Assembly: GCF_900110655.1 (NCBI RefSeq) | Contig: NZ_FOEQ01000012.1 | Span: forward strand, 62,001-126,000 | Reading direction: 5' to 3' | Origin: Pseudomonas soli | Lineage (GTDB): Bacteria; Pseudomonadota; Gammaproteobacteria; Pseudomonadales; Pseudomonadaceae | Length of the DNA: 64,000 nt | Position numbers and translations under genes: made by a program | The notes under the pieces: model-generated | Seen by the model: the letters and a program-made list of their open reading frames with translations, nothing else | Databases searched by the model: none | Told to the model about the DNA's origin: nothing | Shown: positions 17,353-28,465 of the stretch, piece after piece | Layout of the letters: each line of letters begins with the position of its first letter | How positions within the stretch are numbered: position 1 is the stretch's first letter

Positions 17353-18645
17353 TTACTGCTGCTCACCGCGCTCGCGGGCGATGGCCCGGTAGCCGATGTC
17401 GTTGCGGTAGAAGCTGGCGTCCCACTTGACCTGCTCGGCCAAGCGGTAGGCCTGCTGCTGGGCGGCTTCGACGGTGTCGCCCATGGCGGTGGCGCACAGT
17501 ACGCGGCCACCGGCGGTGACCACCTGGCCGTCCTTCAGCGCGGTGCCGGCGTGGAACACTTTGCCTTCAAGCTTGGCGGCCGCGTCGAGGCCGCTGATCA
17601 CGGCGCCTTTGGCGTAGTCGCCCGGGTAGCCACCGGCGGCCAGCACCACGCCCAGGCTAGGACGCGGATCCCACTGCGCCTCGACCTTGTCCAGGGCCTT
17701 GGCGAAGGCGGCTTCGATCAGCAGTACCAGGCTCGACTCCAGGCGCAGCATGACCGGCTGGGTTTCCGGGTCGCCGAAGCGGCAGTTGAACTCGATGACC
17801 TTGGGGTTGCCTGCCTTGTCGATCATCAGGCCGGCATACAGGAAGCCGGTGTAGACGTTGCCTTCCTCGGCCATGCCGCGCACGGTTGGCCAGATCACTT
17901 GGTCCATCACGCGCTGGTGCACGTCGGCGGTGACCACGGGGGCAGGGGAGTAGGCACCCATGCCGCCGGTGTTCGGGCCGGTATCCTGGTTGCCGACACG
18001 CTTGTGGTCCTGGCTGGTGGCCATGGGCAGCACGTTGTGGCCGTCGACCATGACGATGAAGCTGGCTTCTTCGCCGTCGAGGAACTCTTCGATCACCACG
18101 CGCGAACCGGCTTCACCGAAGGCGTTGCCGGCGAGCATGTCGCGCACGGCGTCTTCGGCTTCCTGCAAGGTCATGGCGACGATTACACCTTTACCGGCGG
18201 CCAGGCCGTCGGCCTTGATCACGATCGGCGCACCTTTTTCACGCAGGTAGGCCAGGGCCGGCTCGATCTCGGTGAAGTTCTGGTAGTCGGCAGTCGGGAT
18301 CTTGTGGCGGGCCAGGAAGTCCTTGGTGAAGGCCTTGGAGCCTTCTAGCTGGGCCGCGCCCTTGGTCGGGCCGAAGCAGTCCAGGCCGCGGCTGCGGAAC
18401 AGGTCCACGACACCGATCACCAGCGGCGCTTCCGGGCCGACGATGGTCAGGTCGACGTTCTTCTCGGCGAAGTCGGCCAGTTGCTCCAGGGCGGTGACGT
18501 CGATGGCGACGTTCTCGCACTTGGCTTCGCTGGCGGTGCCGGCGTTACCTGGCGCCACGAAGATTTTCTCGACCCGTGGGTCCTGGGCGACTTTCCAGGC
18601 CAGGGCGTGTTCGCGACCGCCGCTGCCGATGATCAAAACTTTCAT
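17353..18645 (-). CDS. purD: Phosphoribosylamine-glycine ligase PurD
   Basis: 430 residues, the normal length. N-domain starts MKVLIIGSGGREHALAWK; the ATP-grasp region carries GVIVAMTLQEAEDAV and later EFNCRFGDPETQPVML, which coordinates Mg-ATP. It joins glycine to phosphoribosylamine in de novo purine synthesis. The start at 18645 is the standard PurD beginning. It follows purH after 98 bases that contain a strong hairpin (18701-18728). Confidence 0.96.
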   Translation of the reverse strand: MKVLIIGSGGREHALAWKVAQDPRVEKIFVAPGNAGTASEAKCENVAIDVTALEQLADFAEKNVDLTIVGPEAPLVIGVVDLFRSRGLDCFGPTKGAAQLEGSKAFTKDFLARHKIPTADYQNFTEIEPALAYLREKGAPIVIKADGLAAGKGVIVAMTLQEAEDAVRDMLAGNAFGEAGSRVVIEEFLDGEEASFIVMVDGHNVLPMATSQDHKRVGNQDTGPNTGGMGAYSPAPVVTADVHQRVMDQVIWPTVRGMAEEGNVYTGFLYAGLMIDKAGNPKVIEFNCRFGDPETQPVMLRLESSLVLLIEAAFAKALDKVEAQWDPRPSLGVVLAAGGYPGDYAKGAVISGLDAAAKLEGKVFHAGTALKDGQVVTAGGRVLCATAMGDTVEAAQQQAYRLAEQVKWDASFYRNDIGYRAIARERGEQQ

Positions 18646-18700
18646 GTCAAAACCTCGAAATCTGTCGAACGAGAGGCAGCACCCCTCGCTGTACGAGGTC

Positions 18701-18728
18701 GCACTGAAGCAGATGCCTGCTTCAGTGC
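18701..18728 (-). other. 12-bp perfect hairpin between purH and purD
   Basis: A perfect 12-bp stem (GCACTGAAGCAG with its complement) and a four-base loop lie 15 bases past the purH stop. There is no T-run. It could modulate read-through into purD or protect the purH mRNA end. Confidence 0.6.
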
Positions 18729-18743
18729 GGCCGATTGCCATAA

Positions 18744-20351
18744 TCAGTGGCGGAAGTGGCGCATGCCGGTGAATACCATGGCGATACCGGCTTCGTCGGC
18801 AGCGGCGATGACTTCGGCATCACGCATCGAACCACCTGGCTGGATCACCGCGCTGATACCCACTTTAGCCGCGTTGTCGATGCCATCACGGAACGGGAAG
18901 AACGCATCCGAAGCCATTACCGCGCCCTGCACTTGCAGGCCGGCATGTTCGGCCTTGATCGCGGCGATGCGCGCGGAGTTGACGCGGCTCATCTGGCCGG
19001 CGCCGACGCCGATGGTCTGGCGCTGCTTGGCGTAGACGATGGCGTTGGACTTGACGAACTTGGCCACTTTCCAGGCAAACACCAAGTCGTGGATTTCCTG
19101 CTCGGTCGGCGCACGCTTGGTGACGATCTTCAGGTCGTCGGCAGTGATCATGCCGATATCGCGGCTCTGCACCAGCAGGCCACCGTTGACGCGCTTGAAG
19201 TCCCAACCGGCGGCGCGCTCGGCTGGCCACTCGCCGCACTCCAGCAGACGCACGTTCTGCTTGGCGGCCACGACTTCGCGGGCGGCCTGGGAGATTTTCG
19301 GGGCAATGATCACTTCGACGAACTGGCGCTCGACGATGGCTTTGGCGGTTTCGCCGTCCAGCTCGCGGTTGAAGGCGATGATGCCGCCGAATGCCGACTC
19401 GGTGTCGGTAGCGTAGGCCAGGTCGTAGGCCTTGCGGATACCGCCTTCGTCTTCAGGCACCACGGCCACGCCGCACGGGTTGGCGTGCTTGACGATCACG
19501 CAGGCCGGCTTGACGAAGCTCTTCACGCACTCCAGCGCGGCGTCGGTATCGGCCACGTTGTTGAACGACAGCTCCTTGCCTTGCAGCTGGATGGCGGTGG
19601 AAATGCTGGCCTCGCCCTTCTTGGCCTCGACGTAGAACGCCGCGCTCTGGTGCGGGTTCTCGCCGTAGCGCATTTCCTGGGACTTGACGAACTGGCTGTT
19701 GAAGGTGCGCGGGAACTCGCTGCGATCTTCGGTGGACAGGGTGTCCTTGGCCTGGTCGATGGTGCCCATGTAGTTGGCGATCATGCCGTCGTAGGCGGCG
19801 GTGTGCTCGAAGGCCTTGAGCATCAGGTCGAAGCGCTGGGCGTAGGTCAGGCCGCCGGCTTTCAGGCCTTCGACAATGCCGGCGTAATCGCTGGCGTTGA
19901 CCACGATGGCCACGTCCTTGTGGTTCTTCGCCGCGGAACGGACCATGGTCGGGCCGCCGATGTCGATGTTCTCGATGGCTGTCGGCAGGTCGCAGCCCGG
20001 CTTGCTGATGGTGGCTTCGAACGGGTACAAGTTGACCGCGACCAGGTCGATCGGCTTGATGCCATGCTCGTTCATGATGGCGTCGTCGGTGCCGCGACGG
20101 CCCAGGATGCCGCCGTGGATCTTCGGATGCAGGGTCTTGACCCGGCCGTCCATCATTTCGGCGAAGCCGGTGTAGTCGGCCACTTCCACCGCGTTGACGC
20201 CGTTGTCCTTGAGCAGCTTGTAGGTGCCGCCGGTGGACAGGATCTCGACACCGAGCTGTTGCAGCTCCCGGGCGAATTCGAGGATACCGGTCTTGTCGGA
20301 GACGCTGATCAGGGCGCGGCGGATCGGCAGGCGGGTAGTCTGGTCGGTCAT
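18744..20351 (-). CDS. purH: Bifunctional AICAR transformylase/IMP cyclohydrolase PurH
   Basis: 535 residues. The N-terminal MGS-like IMP cyclohydrolase domain (about 1-200) starts with ALISVSDKTGILEFAREL; the AICAR transformylase domain carries KHANPCGVA near residue 265 with its catalytic Lys-His pair. It does the last two steps of IMP synthesis. The start at 20351 (MTDQTTRLP) has a GGA site seven bases upstream, whereas the ATG four codons earlier has none. Separated from fis by a terminator. Confidence 0.97.
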   Translation of the reverse strand: MTDQTTRLPIRRALISVSDKTGILEFARELQQLGVEILSTGGTYKLLKDNGVNAVEVADYTGFAEMMDGRVKTLHPKIHGGILGRRGTDDAIMNEHGIKPIDLVAVNLYPFEATISKPGCDLPTAIENIDIGGPTMVRSAAKNHKDVAIVVNASDYAGIVEGLKAGGLTYAQRFDLMLKAFEHTAAYDGMIANYMGTIDQAKDTLSTEDRSEFPRTFNSQFVKSQEMRYGENPHQSAAFYVEAKKGEASISTAIQLQGKELSFNNVADTDAALECVKSFVKPACVIVKHANPCGVAVVPEDEGGIRKAYDLAYATDTESAFGGIIAFNRELDGETAKAIVERQFVEVIIAPKISQAAREVVAAKQNVRLLECGEWPAERAAGWDFKRVNGGLLVQSRDIGMITADDLKIVTKRAPTEQEIHDLVFAWKVAKFVKSNAIVYAKQRQTIGVGAGQMSRVNSARIAAIKAEHAGLQVQGAVMASDAFFPFRDGIDNAAKVGISAVIQPGGSMRDAEVIAAADEAGIAMVFTGMRHFRH

Positions 20352-20382
20352 TTCAGATTCCATAACGCGGTGGAGTCAGCAA

Positions 20383-20412
20383 AAAAGGCGCCTTTTTGCA
20401 TGAGCGCCTTTT
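20383..20412 (-). terminator. Terminator between fis and purH
   Basis: A 9-bp stem, AAAAGGCGC and GCGCCTTTT, with a 12-base loop is flanked by A- and T-runs, so it can work on either strand. It ends the dusB-fis unit before purH. Confidence 0.7.
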
Positions 20413-20430
20413 CTGGTTGGGGTTCTGGCC

Positions 20431-20751
20431 TTACAACAGATCGTACTGCTTGAGCTTCTTGCGCAGCGTGCCTCGGTTGAGCCCGAGCATCTCGCTGGCT
20501 TTGGTCTGGTTGCCCTTTACGTAGTTCATCACGCATTCGAGCAGCGGCGCCTCGACTTCCGAGAGCACCAGGTTGTACACGTCCGTGACGGTAGCGCCTT
20601 CCAGGTGGGCGAAGTAGTTGTGCAGCGCCTTCTCGACGCTGTCGCGCAGGGTCTGGCCCTCCTCGCTCGGCGTGTTCAGGTGCTGCTTGAGGTTGGCGTT
20701 GTCGCTCACGGGCGTTGTTCCACTCACTAATGTCTCGGTCATCATCGTCAT
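20431..20751 (-). CDS. fis: Nucleoid protein Fis
   Basis: 106 residues. The C-terminal helix-turn-helix (NQTKASEMLGLNRGTLRKKLKQY, broken here as residues 81-103) is the canonical Fis DNA-binding motif; the N-terminal half forms the dimer core. Fis is a growth-phase-dependent nucleoid and transcription factor. ATG 20751 overlaps the dusB stop by four bases, the conserved dusB-fis operon of gammaproteobacteria. Pseudomonas Fis has a longer N-terminus than the 98-residue E. coli protein, as seen here. Confidence 0.96.
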   Translation of the reverse strand: MTMMTETLVSGTTPVSDNANLKQHLNTPSEEGQTLRDSVEKALHNYFAHLEGATVTDVYNLVLSEVEAPLLECVMNYVKGNQTKASEMLGLNRGTLRKKLKQYDLL

Positions 20752-21761
20752 GCGGCCACCCCTTGTTCGTCCTCTGTCCCAAGGCTCTGTCGACGTTCGG
20801 CAAAATAAGCCTGAACGTTGGCGCACTGCGCTTGTGTGTCTTGCAAAGCGTTGAACTGGCTGCGGAACTCCTTGCCGCCAGGTCGGGTTGCCAGATACCA
20901 GCCAACGTGCTTGCGGGCGATCCGCACGCCCATCACATCGCCATAGAAGGCATGCAGCGCGGCCAGGTGTTCCAGCAGAATGCGTTCCACTTCGTCCAGC
21001 GCCGGGGTGGGCAGGTGCTCGCCCGTGCGCAGGTAATGCTCGATCTCGCGGAAAATCCACGGCCGCCCTTGGGCGGCACGGCCGATCAGCAGGCCGTCGG
21101 CGCCGGTGGCATGCAGCACCGCCCGGGCCTTTTCCGGCGAAGTGATGTCGCCGTTGGCGAAAACCGGGATCGACACCGCCTGCTTGATCGCGGCGATGGT
21201 GTCGTACTCGGCGTCACCGGTGTACAGGTCGGCGCGTGTGCGGCCATGCACCGCCAGCGCCTGGATGCCGGCCTGTTCGGCGATCTTCGCCACGTTCAGG
21301 CCGTTCTTGCTTGCCCGGTCCCAGCCGGTGCGGATCTTCAGCGTCACCGGCACGTCCACGGCGCCGACGACGGCGTGGAGGATTTCGGTGACCAAGGCTT
21401 CATCTCTCAATAAAGCAGAGCCTGCGGCCTTGTTGCAGACTTTTTTCGCCGGGCAACCCATGTTGATGTCGATGATCTGCGCGCCGGCCTCGACATTGGC
21501 CCGGGCCGCCTCGGCCATCATCTGCGCATCGCCGCCGGCGATCTGCACCGAGCGTGGCTCGGGATCGCTTTCATGTATGCGGCGCAGGCTCGACTTGCGG
21601 CTATTCCACAGACGCATGTCGCTGGAGACCATCTCCGAGACCACCATGCCCGCTCCCAGACGCTTGCACAGGGTACGGAAAGGTTGGTCCGTGACGCCGG
21701 CCATCGGGGCCAGGATCAGGTTGTTCTGCAGTGTGTAAGGGCCGATGCGTACCGCCGACAT
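20748..21761 (-). CDS. dusB: tRNA-dihydrouridine synthase DusB
   Basis: 337 residues with an FMN-binding TIM barrel (LILAPMAGVTDQPFR near the start) and the motif INMGCPAKKV, whose Cys103 is the expected catalytic acid, followed by a C-terminal helical RNA-binding domain. It reduces specific uridines in the tRNA D-loop. The start at 21761 gives the usual beginning MSAVRIGPYTL. First gene of the dusB-fis operon. Confidence 0.95.
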   Translation of the reverse strand: MSAVRIGPYTLQNNLILAPMAGVTDQPFRTLCKRLGAGMVVSEMVSSDMRLWNSRKSSLRRIHESDPEPRSVQIAGGDAQMMAEAARANVEAGAQIIDINMGCPAKKVCNKAAGSALLRDEALVTEILHAVVGAVDVPVTLKIRTGWDRASKNGLNVAKIAEQAGIQALAVHGRTRADLYTGDAEYDTIAAIKQAVSIPVFANGDITSPEKARAVLHATGADGLLIGRAAQGRPWIFREIEHYLRTGEHLPTPALDEVERILLEHLAALHAFYGDVMGVRIARKHVGWYLATRPGGKEFRSQFNALQDTQAQCANVQAYFAERRQSLGTEDEQGVAA

Positions 21762-21893
21762 AGGTGTTCCCTGTTGTGGGGCCGAATCATTGGAGTCGAA
21801 AAAGGGATGGCATGATACCCGCTCTCGATGACCGGATAAAGATGAATCTGGATAAAATCTGAACAGTTGCGGCGTTATGACATCCAGTGCCAA

Positions 21894-21958
21894 GCGGCAA
21901 GCTTCAAGCTGCAAGAGGGCTGCGGACAGGCATTTACCTGCGGTGTGAAGCTTGCCGC
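21894..21958. repeat. Inverted repeat in the dusB/DUF3426 gap
   Basis: Arms GCGGCAAGCTTCA (21894-21906) and its exact complement (21946-21958) enclose 39 bases, just past the stop of the DUF3426 gene. The core AAGCTTCAAGCT is itself nearly palindromic. The style matches dispersed Pseudomonas intergenic repeats rather than a terminator, as there is no T-run. Confidence 0.55.
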
Positions 21959-21965
21959 CTGTCGC

Positions 21966-23285
21966 TTACTCCGGCGAACGGAAGCTCAGGCTGTAGTTCA
22001 CCGCCTTCGGCCCAGGGTCGAGGATGTCCAGGGCGATGTGGATCGGCGTCTGGCTGGGCATCTCGCCGCGCCCGGCCAGCTCGCCCGACAGGTACTCGCT
22101 TGGTTTGAAGCGCCGGCTGGCGATCAGCTGGCCGTTGAGGTCGGCGAAGCGCAATTCGAGAAGGGGGAAGGGCTGGGCGAAGGGCGCGCGGTTGTAGATG
22201 ATCGCGTCGACGATCAGCGCCCCTTTGAAGTCCGGGTGGCTGCGCACTACCAGATTGCTGCTTTTGATCCGCGAGATGTCTACGCGGGTCGGCACCTGGC
22301 AGCCGAACATCGGGCACAGCTGCTGGAACCAAGGGCGATACTGGTCCTGGCGGGCCATTTCGTCGAAGTGGAACCAGACGTACTGGAATGCCAGCAGGCC
22401 CGCGGCCAGCAGTGTCAGGAAACCCCACAGCAGGCGTTTGCCCCAGTTCGGGGCGGGCTTTTCCCAGCCCAGCTGCAACGGGTCGTCGACCACGTCGACC
22501 AGCGGCTCCTTGCGCGCGCGTTCGGGCTTGGCGGCCAGGCTCGGTTCCAGGCGTTGCCCGGGATGTTCTTCGGGGTCATAGTCGCGGGCCGAGAACGGCG
22601 CGCTGTGCACCTCGTCGTCAAGCGCCGAAAGGCCCTTCTCCGGCAAGGGTTCGTCGTGGTTGGGCAACTGCCGCGAGGGTTCGTCGAGTGGCTGATTGCG
22701 CACTGGAGGCTCATCGTCCAGCTCGAGGCTGGTCGCGCCGAGGGTAGGCTCGGTGCGCTCGTCGTCGGCCGGCGCCAGGTCCAGCGGCTCCTGCTCGACC
22801 AGCATCGGTGCGTCCTCGCGCTCCTGCGCAGGCTCACGGTCGCCGTCAGTGGCGGTGCCGAACGGTTCATCGCCAGGCCCATCGCCGAGCTGATCGTCGC
22901 GGCGGGCCTGGAGCATGCCTTTGGCCGGGGCGGCGCGCCGATCACCCGGGCTGCGCCGTTCAAGGCGCGCCAGCTCCTGGTCGAGATCGAGGGCATCCAG
23001 TTCCTCGGCCGTGACCGTCCAGTTGTCCTCGCTCGGTGCCGGCGGGGCGGCCTCCGGTTGCACGGCTGCGGGCGCTGGCACGGCCGGCTCGGCTGCCGGC
23101 GCCGGCGCACGGGTGTCGCCTTCGCCAGCCGCGGCGCGGTTCTGCTCCAGCAGTTGTTTCGCCGCGTTGAACACCTGCAGGCATTGGCCGCAGCGCACCA
23201 CGCCGCGGGCCACGCTCAACTGGTGATGGGTGACGCGAAAGCTGGTCTGGCAATGCGGGCACTGGGTGACGAAACTGTCGGTCAT
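21966..23285 (-). CDS. Zinc-ribbon and DUF3426 domain membrane protein
   Basis: 439 residues. The N-terminal MJ0042-type zinc ribbon has two CxxC pairs (C9-P-H-C12 and C32-G-Q-C35). A long acidic, Pro/Ala/Glu-rich disordered stretch covers about 60-275, a single transmembrane helix lies near 288-308, and a DUF3426 domain fills the C-terminus. This places the zinc ribbon in the cytoplasm and DUF3426 in the periplasm. Function is unknown; its conserved position next to prmA and dusB is known from other pseudomonads. Confidence 0.88.
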   Translation of the reverse strand: MTDSFVTQCPHCQTSFRVTHHQLSVARGVVRCGQCLQVFNAAKQLLEQNRAAAGEGDTRAPAPAAEPAVPAPAAVQPEAAPPAPSEDNWTVTAEELDALDLDQELARLERRSPGDRRAAPAKGMLQARRDDQLGDGPGDEPFGTATDGDREPAQEREDAPMLVEQEPLDLAPADDERTEPTLGATSLELDDEPPVRNQPLDEPSRQLPNHDEPLPEKGLSALDDEVHSAPFSARDYDPEEHPGQRLEPSLAAKPERARKEPLVDVVDDPLQLGWEKPAPNWGKRLLWGFLTLLAAGLLAFQYVWFHFDEMARQDQYRPWFQQLCPMFGCQVPTRVDISRIKSSNLVVRSHPDFKGALIVDAIIYNRAPFAQPFPLLELRFADLNGQLIASRRFKPSEYLSGELAGRGEMPSQTPIHIALDILDPGPKAVNYSLSFRSPE

Positions 23286-23328
23286 GCGGCTGTCCGGGAA
23301 GCTGTGCAGGAGTTGAGTCTAGGCGCGC

Positions 23329-24207
23329 TTAGCGGCGGCGACCACTGATACGTACCCAGCCGTCGCGTACGACGATCGGGTCCAGGTCGAAGTCGGCGGC
23401 ATAGGCGGCGGCCACTTCCTCACCCTGTTCGGCGAGGATGCCCGACAGCGCCAGCAGGCCGCCGGGGCGAACCAGGCCGGATAGCTGCGGCGCCAGCGAT
23501 ACCAGCGGGCCGGCCAGGATGTTGGCGACCAGCACGTCGGCCTGCATGGCCGGCATCTGCTCGGGCAGGTACAGGTCGAACGTGTCGTCGGCAATGCCGT
23601 TGCGCTGGGCGTTGTCACGGGAGGCCTCGATAGCCTGCACGTCGATGTCGGTGCCGACCGCGTGGCGGGCGCCGAGCAGCAGCGCGGCAATGGCCAGGAT
23701 GCCCGAGCCGCAGCCGAAGTCGAGCACTTGCGTGCCTTGCAGCTGCTGGCCGTCGAGCCATTCCAGGCACAGCGCGGTGGTCGGGTGGGTACCCGTGCCA
23801 AAGGCCAGGCCCGGGTCGAGCAGCAGGTTCACCGCGTCCTTTTCCGGGGCTTCGTGCCAGCTTGGCACGATCCACAGGCGCTGGCCGAAGCGCATCGGCT
23901 GGAAGTTGTCCATCCAGCTGCGCTCCCAGTCCTGGTCCTCGATCACCTCGGCGTGGTACTCGGGCAGCTCGGCGCCGGTCAGCAGGCGCAGGTGGGCGAA
24001 CACCTGCTCGGGCTCGGCATCGGCCTCGAACAGCGCCAGCAGGTGCGTGTGCGACCACAGCGGGGTGGTGTTGAGGTCCGGTTCGAAGATCGGCTGGTCT
24101 TCTGCGTCCATGAAGGTCACCGAGACGGCGCCCACTTCAAGCAGGGCGTCTTCGTAGGTTTCGGCTTGTTCCGGGCTGATGGCCAGGCGTACTTGCAGCC
24201 AGGGCAT
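23329..24207 (-). CDS. prmA: Ribosomal protein L11 methyltransferase PrmA
   Basis: 292 residues: an N-terminal L11-recognition domain (about 1-60), then a SAM methyltransferase domain with motif I VLDFGCGSGILAIAALLLGA (about 163-182) and the NILAGPL motif near 228 (the N-[IV]-L-x-x-P/PL signature). It trimethylates ribosomal protein L11. The start at 24207 (MPWLQVRLA) is the normal one. In other pseudomonads accB-accC lie close by on this side; here the next gene is the lactate dehydrogenase. Confidence 0.96.
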   Translation of the reverse strand: MPWLQVRLAISPEQAETYEDALLEVGAVSVTFMDAEDQPIFEPDLNTTPLWSHTHLLALFEADAEPEQVFAHLRLLTGAELPEYHAEVIEDQDWERSWMDNFQPMRFGQRLWIVPSWHEAPEKDAVNLLLDPGLAFGTGTHPTTALCLEWLDGQQLQGTQVLDFGCGSGILAIAALLLGARHAVGTDIDVQAIEASRDNAQRNGIADDTFDLYLPEQMPAMQADVLVANILAGPLVSLAPQLSGLVRPGGLLALSGILAEQGEEVAAAYAADFDLDPIVVRDGWVRISGRRR

Positions 24208-24310
24208 GGCGGGCACCTTTGGTAAATCGACAGGGGCAGCCCGAGGCTGCGCGAAAAGGCCGCCAGTTTACTTGAGTGCGTGGGGTTTGTGCAGGACGCA
24301 GTTGTGCTGG

Positions 24311-24351
24311 CGGCTTTGCCGGCGCCATCGCGGGGCTGGCCCGCTCCCACC
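24311..24351. repeat. Single REP-like element
   Basis: On the minus strand it reads GTGGGAGCGGGCCAGCCCCG and continues as a GC-rich imperfect palindrome. The GTGGGAGCGGGC core is the one repeated at 31176 and 31251. It lies between prmA and the D-lactate dehydrogenase gene, at a possible synteny junction. Confidence 0.65.
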
Positions 24352-24374
24352 AGAGAGCGGGGCTGCCTTGCGGT

Positions 24375-27185
<2,811 letters not shown>

Positions 27186-27256
27186 GCAGTCTCCTCGCGG
27201 GGCCGCGGCGTCTGGTGCGCGGCGTGCCCCGGGTATTCAGGCGTTGGTGGGCGCGC

Positions 27257-28402
27257 TCAGGCGCCCAGTTCGCGGACCAGCGAGTCTTTGCTGATCTCGC
27301 CGATGGACTTGGCGCCGGTCAGCACCATGGCCACGCGCATCTCTTTCTCGAACAGCTCCAGCAGGTTCTTCACCCCGGCCTCGCCGTGGGTGGCCAGGGC
27401 ATAGAGGAAGGCGCGGCCGATCAGCACGCTGTCGGCGCCCAGGGCGATCATGCGCACCACATCGAGGCCGCTGCGGATGCCGGAGTCGGCGAGGATCTTG
27501 ATATCGCCCTTCACCGCGTCGGCGATGGCCGGCAGGGCGCGGGCGCTGGACAGCACGCCATCGAGCTGGCGGCCGCCGTGGTTGGAGACGACGATACCGT
27601 CGGCGCCGAACTTGACCGCGTCGCGGGCGTCATCGGCGTCGAGGATGCCCTTGATGATCATCGGACCATCCCAGAATTCGCGGATCCACTCCAGGTCTTT
27701 CCAGGAGATGGACGGGTCGAAGTTGTTGCCCAGCCAGCCGATGTAGTCGGCAAGGCCCGTGGGGTTGCCGCGGTAGGCGGAGATATTGCCCAGGTCGTGG
27801 GGGCGGCCCATCACGCCGACGTCCCACGCCCATTGCGGGTGGGTCATCGCTTGCAGCACGCGGCGCAGCGGGCCGTTGGCGCCGCTCATGCCGGAGTGGG
27901 CATCGCGGTAGCGCGCGCCGGGCACGGGCATGTCGACGGTGAACACCAGGGTCTTCACTCCGGCGGCCTTGGCGCGCTCCAGGGCGTTGCGCATGAAGCC
28001 GCGGTCCTTGAGCACATACAGCTGGAACCACATCGGCCGGTCGATGGCCGGGGCCACTTCTTCGATCGGGCACACCGATACCGTCGACATCGTGAACGGA
28101 ATGCCATGGGCCGCCGCTGCGCGTGCCGCCTGCACTTCGCCACGGCGGGCGTACATGCCGGTGAGGCCGACCGGGGCCAGGGCCACGGGCATGCTCAGGG
28201 TTTCGTCGAACAGCTGCGTCTGCAAGCTCAGCTCGGACATGTTCTTCAGCACGCGCTGGCGCAAGGCGATGCCGGCCAGGTCCGAGACGTTGTGGCGCAG
28301 GGTGTGTTCGGCGTAGGCGCCGCCGTCGGCGTAGTGGAACAGGAAGGGAGGCAGCTTGCGTTGGGCCGCGGCGCGATAGTCGGTGGAGGCGGAAATGATC
28401 AT
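27257..28402 (-). CDS. lldD: L-lactate dehydrogenase (quinone, FMN) LldD
   Basis: 381 residues, the standard length. The FMN alpha-hydroxyacid oxidase signature SNHGGRQLDG gives catalytic H275 and R278, the same numbers as the E. coli enzyme. It oxidises L-lactate to pyruvate at the inner membrane. Middle gene of lldP-lldD-dld; 63 bases after lldP with a GC-rich hairpin between them, and 71 bases before dld. Confidence 0.97.
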   Translation of the reverse strand: MIISASTDYRAAAQRKLPPFLFHYADGGAYAEHTLRHNVSDLAGIALRQRVLKNMSELSLQTQLFDETLSMPVALAPVGLTGMYARRGEVQAARAAAAHGIPFTMSTVSVCPIEEVAPAIDRPMWFQLYVLKDRGFMRNALERAKAAGVKTLVFTVDMPVPGARYRDAHSGMSGANGPLRRVLQAMTHPQWAWDVGVMGRPHDLGNISAYRGNPTGLADYIGWLGNNFDPSISWKDLEWIREFWDGPMIIKGILDADDARDAVKFGADGIVVSNHGGRQLDGVLSSARALPAIADAVKGDIKILADSGIRSGLDVVRMIALGADSVLIGRAFLYALATHGEAGVKNLLELFEKEMRVAMVLTGAKSIGEISKDSLVRELGA

Positions 28403-28431
28403 GGATTCTCGCAGCGTTGCTTGTGGGGAAT

Positions 28432-28455
28432 GCCGGGCGCGTCAAGGCGCCCGGC
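28432..28455 (-). other. 9-bp GC hairpin between lldP and lldD
   Basis: Arms GCCGGGCGC and GCGCCCGGC with a six-base loop sit 10 bases past the lldP stop. There is no T-run, so it is more likely an mRNA stabilising or differential-expression element than a full terminator. Confidence 0.5.
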
Positions 28456-28465
28456 CCCTTTCACT

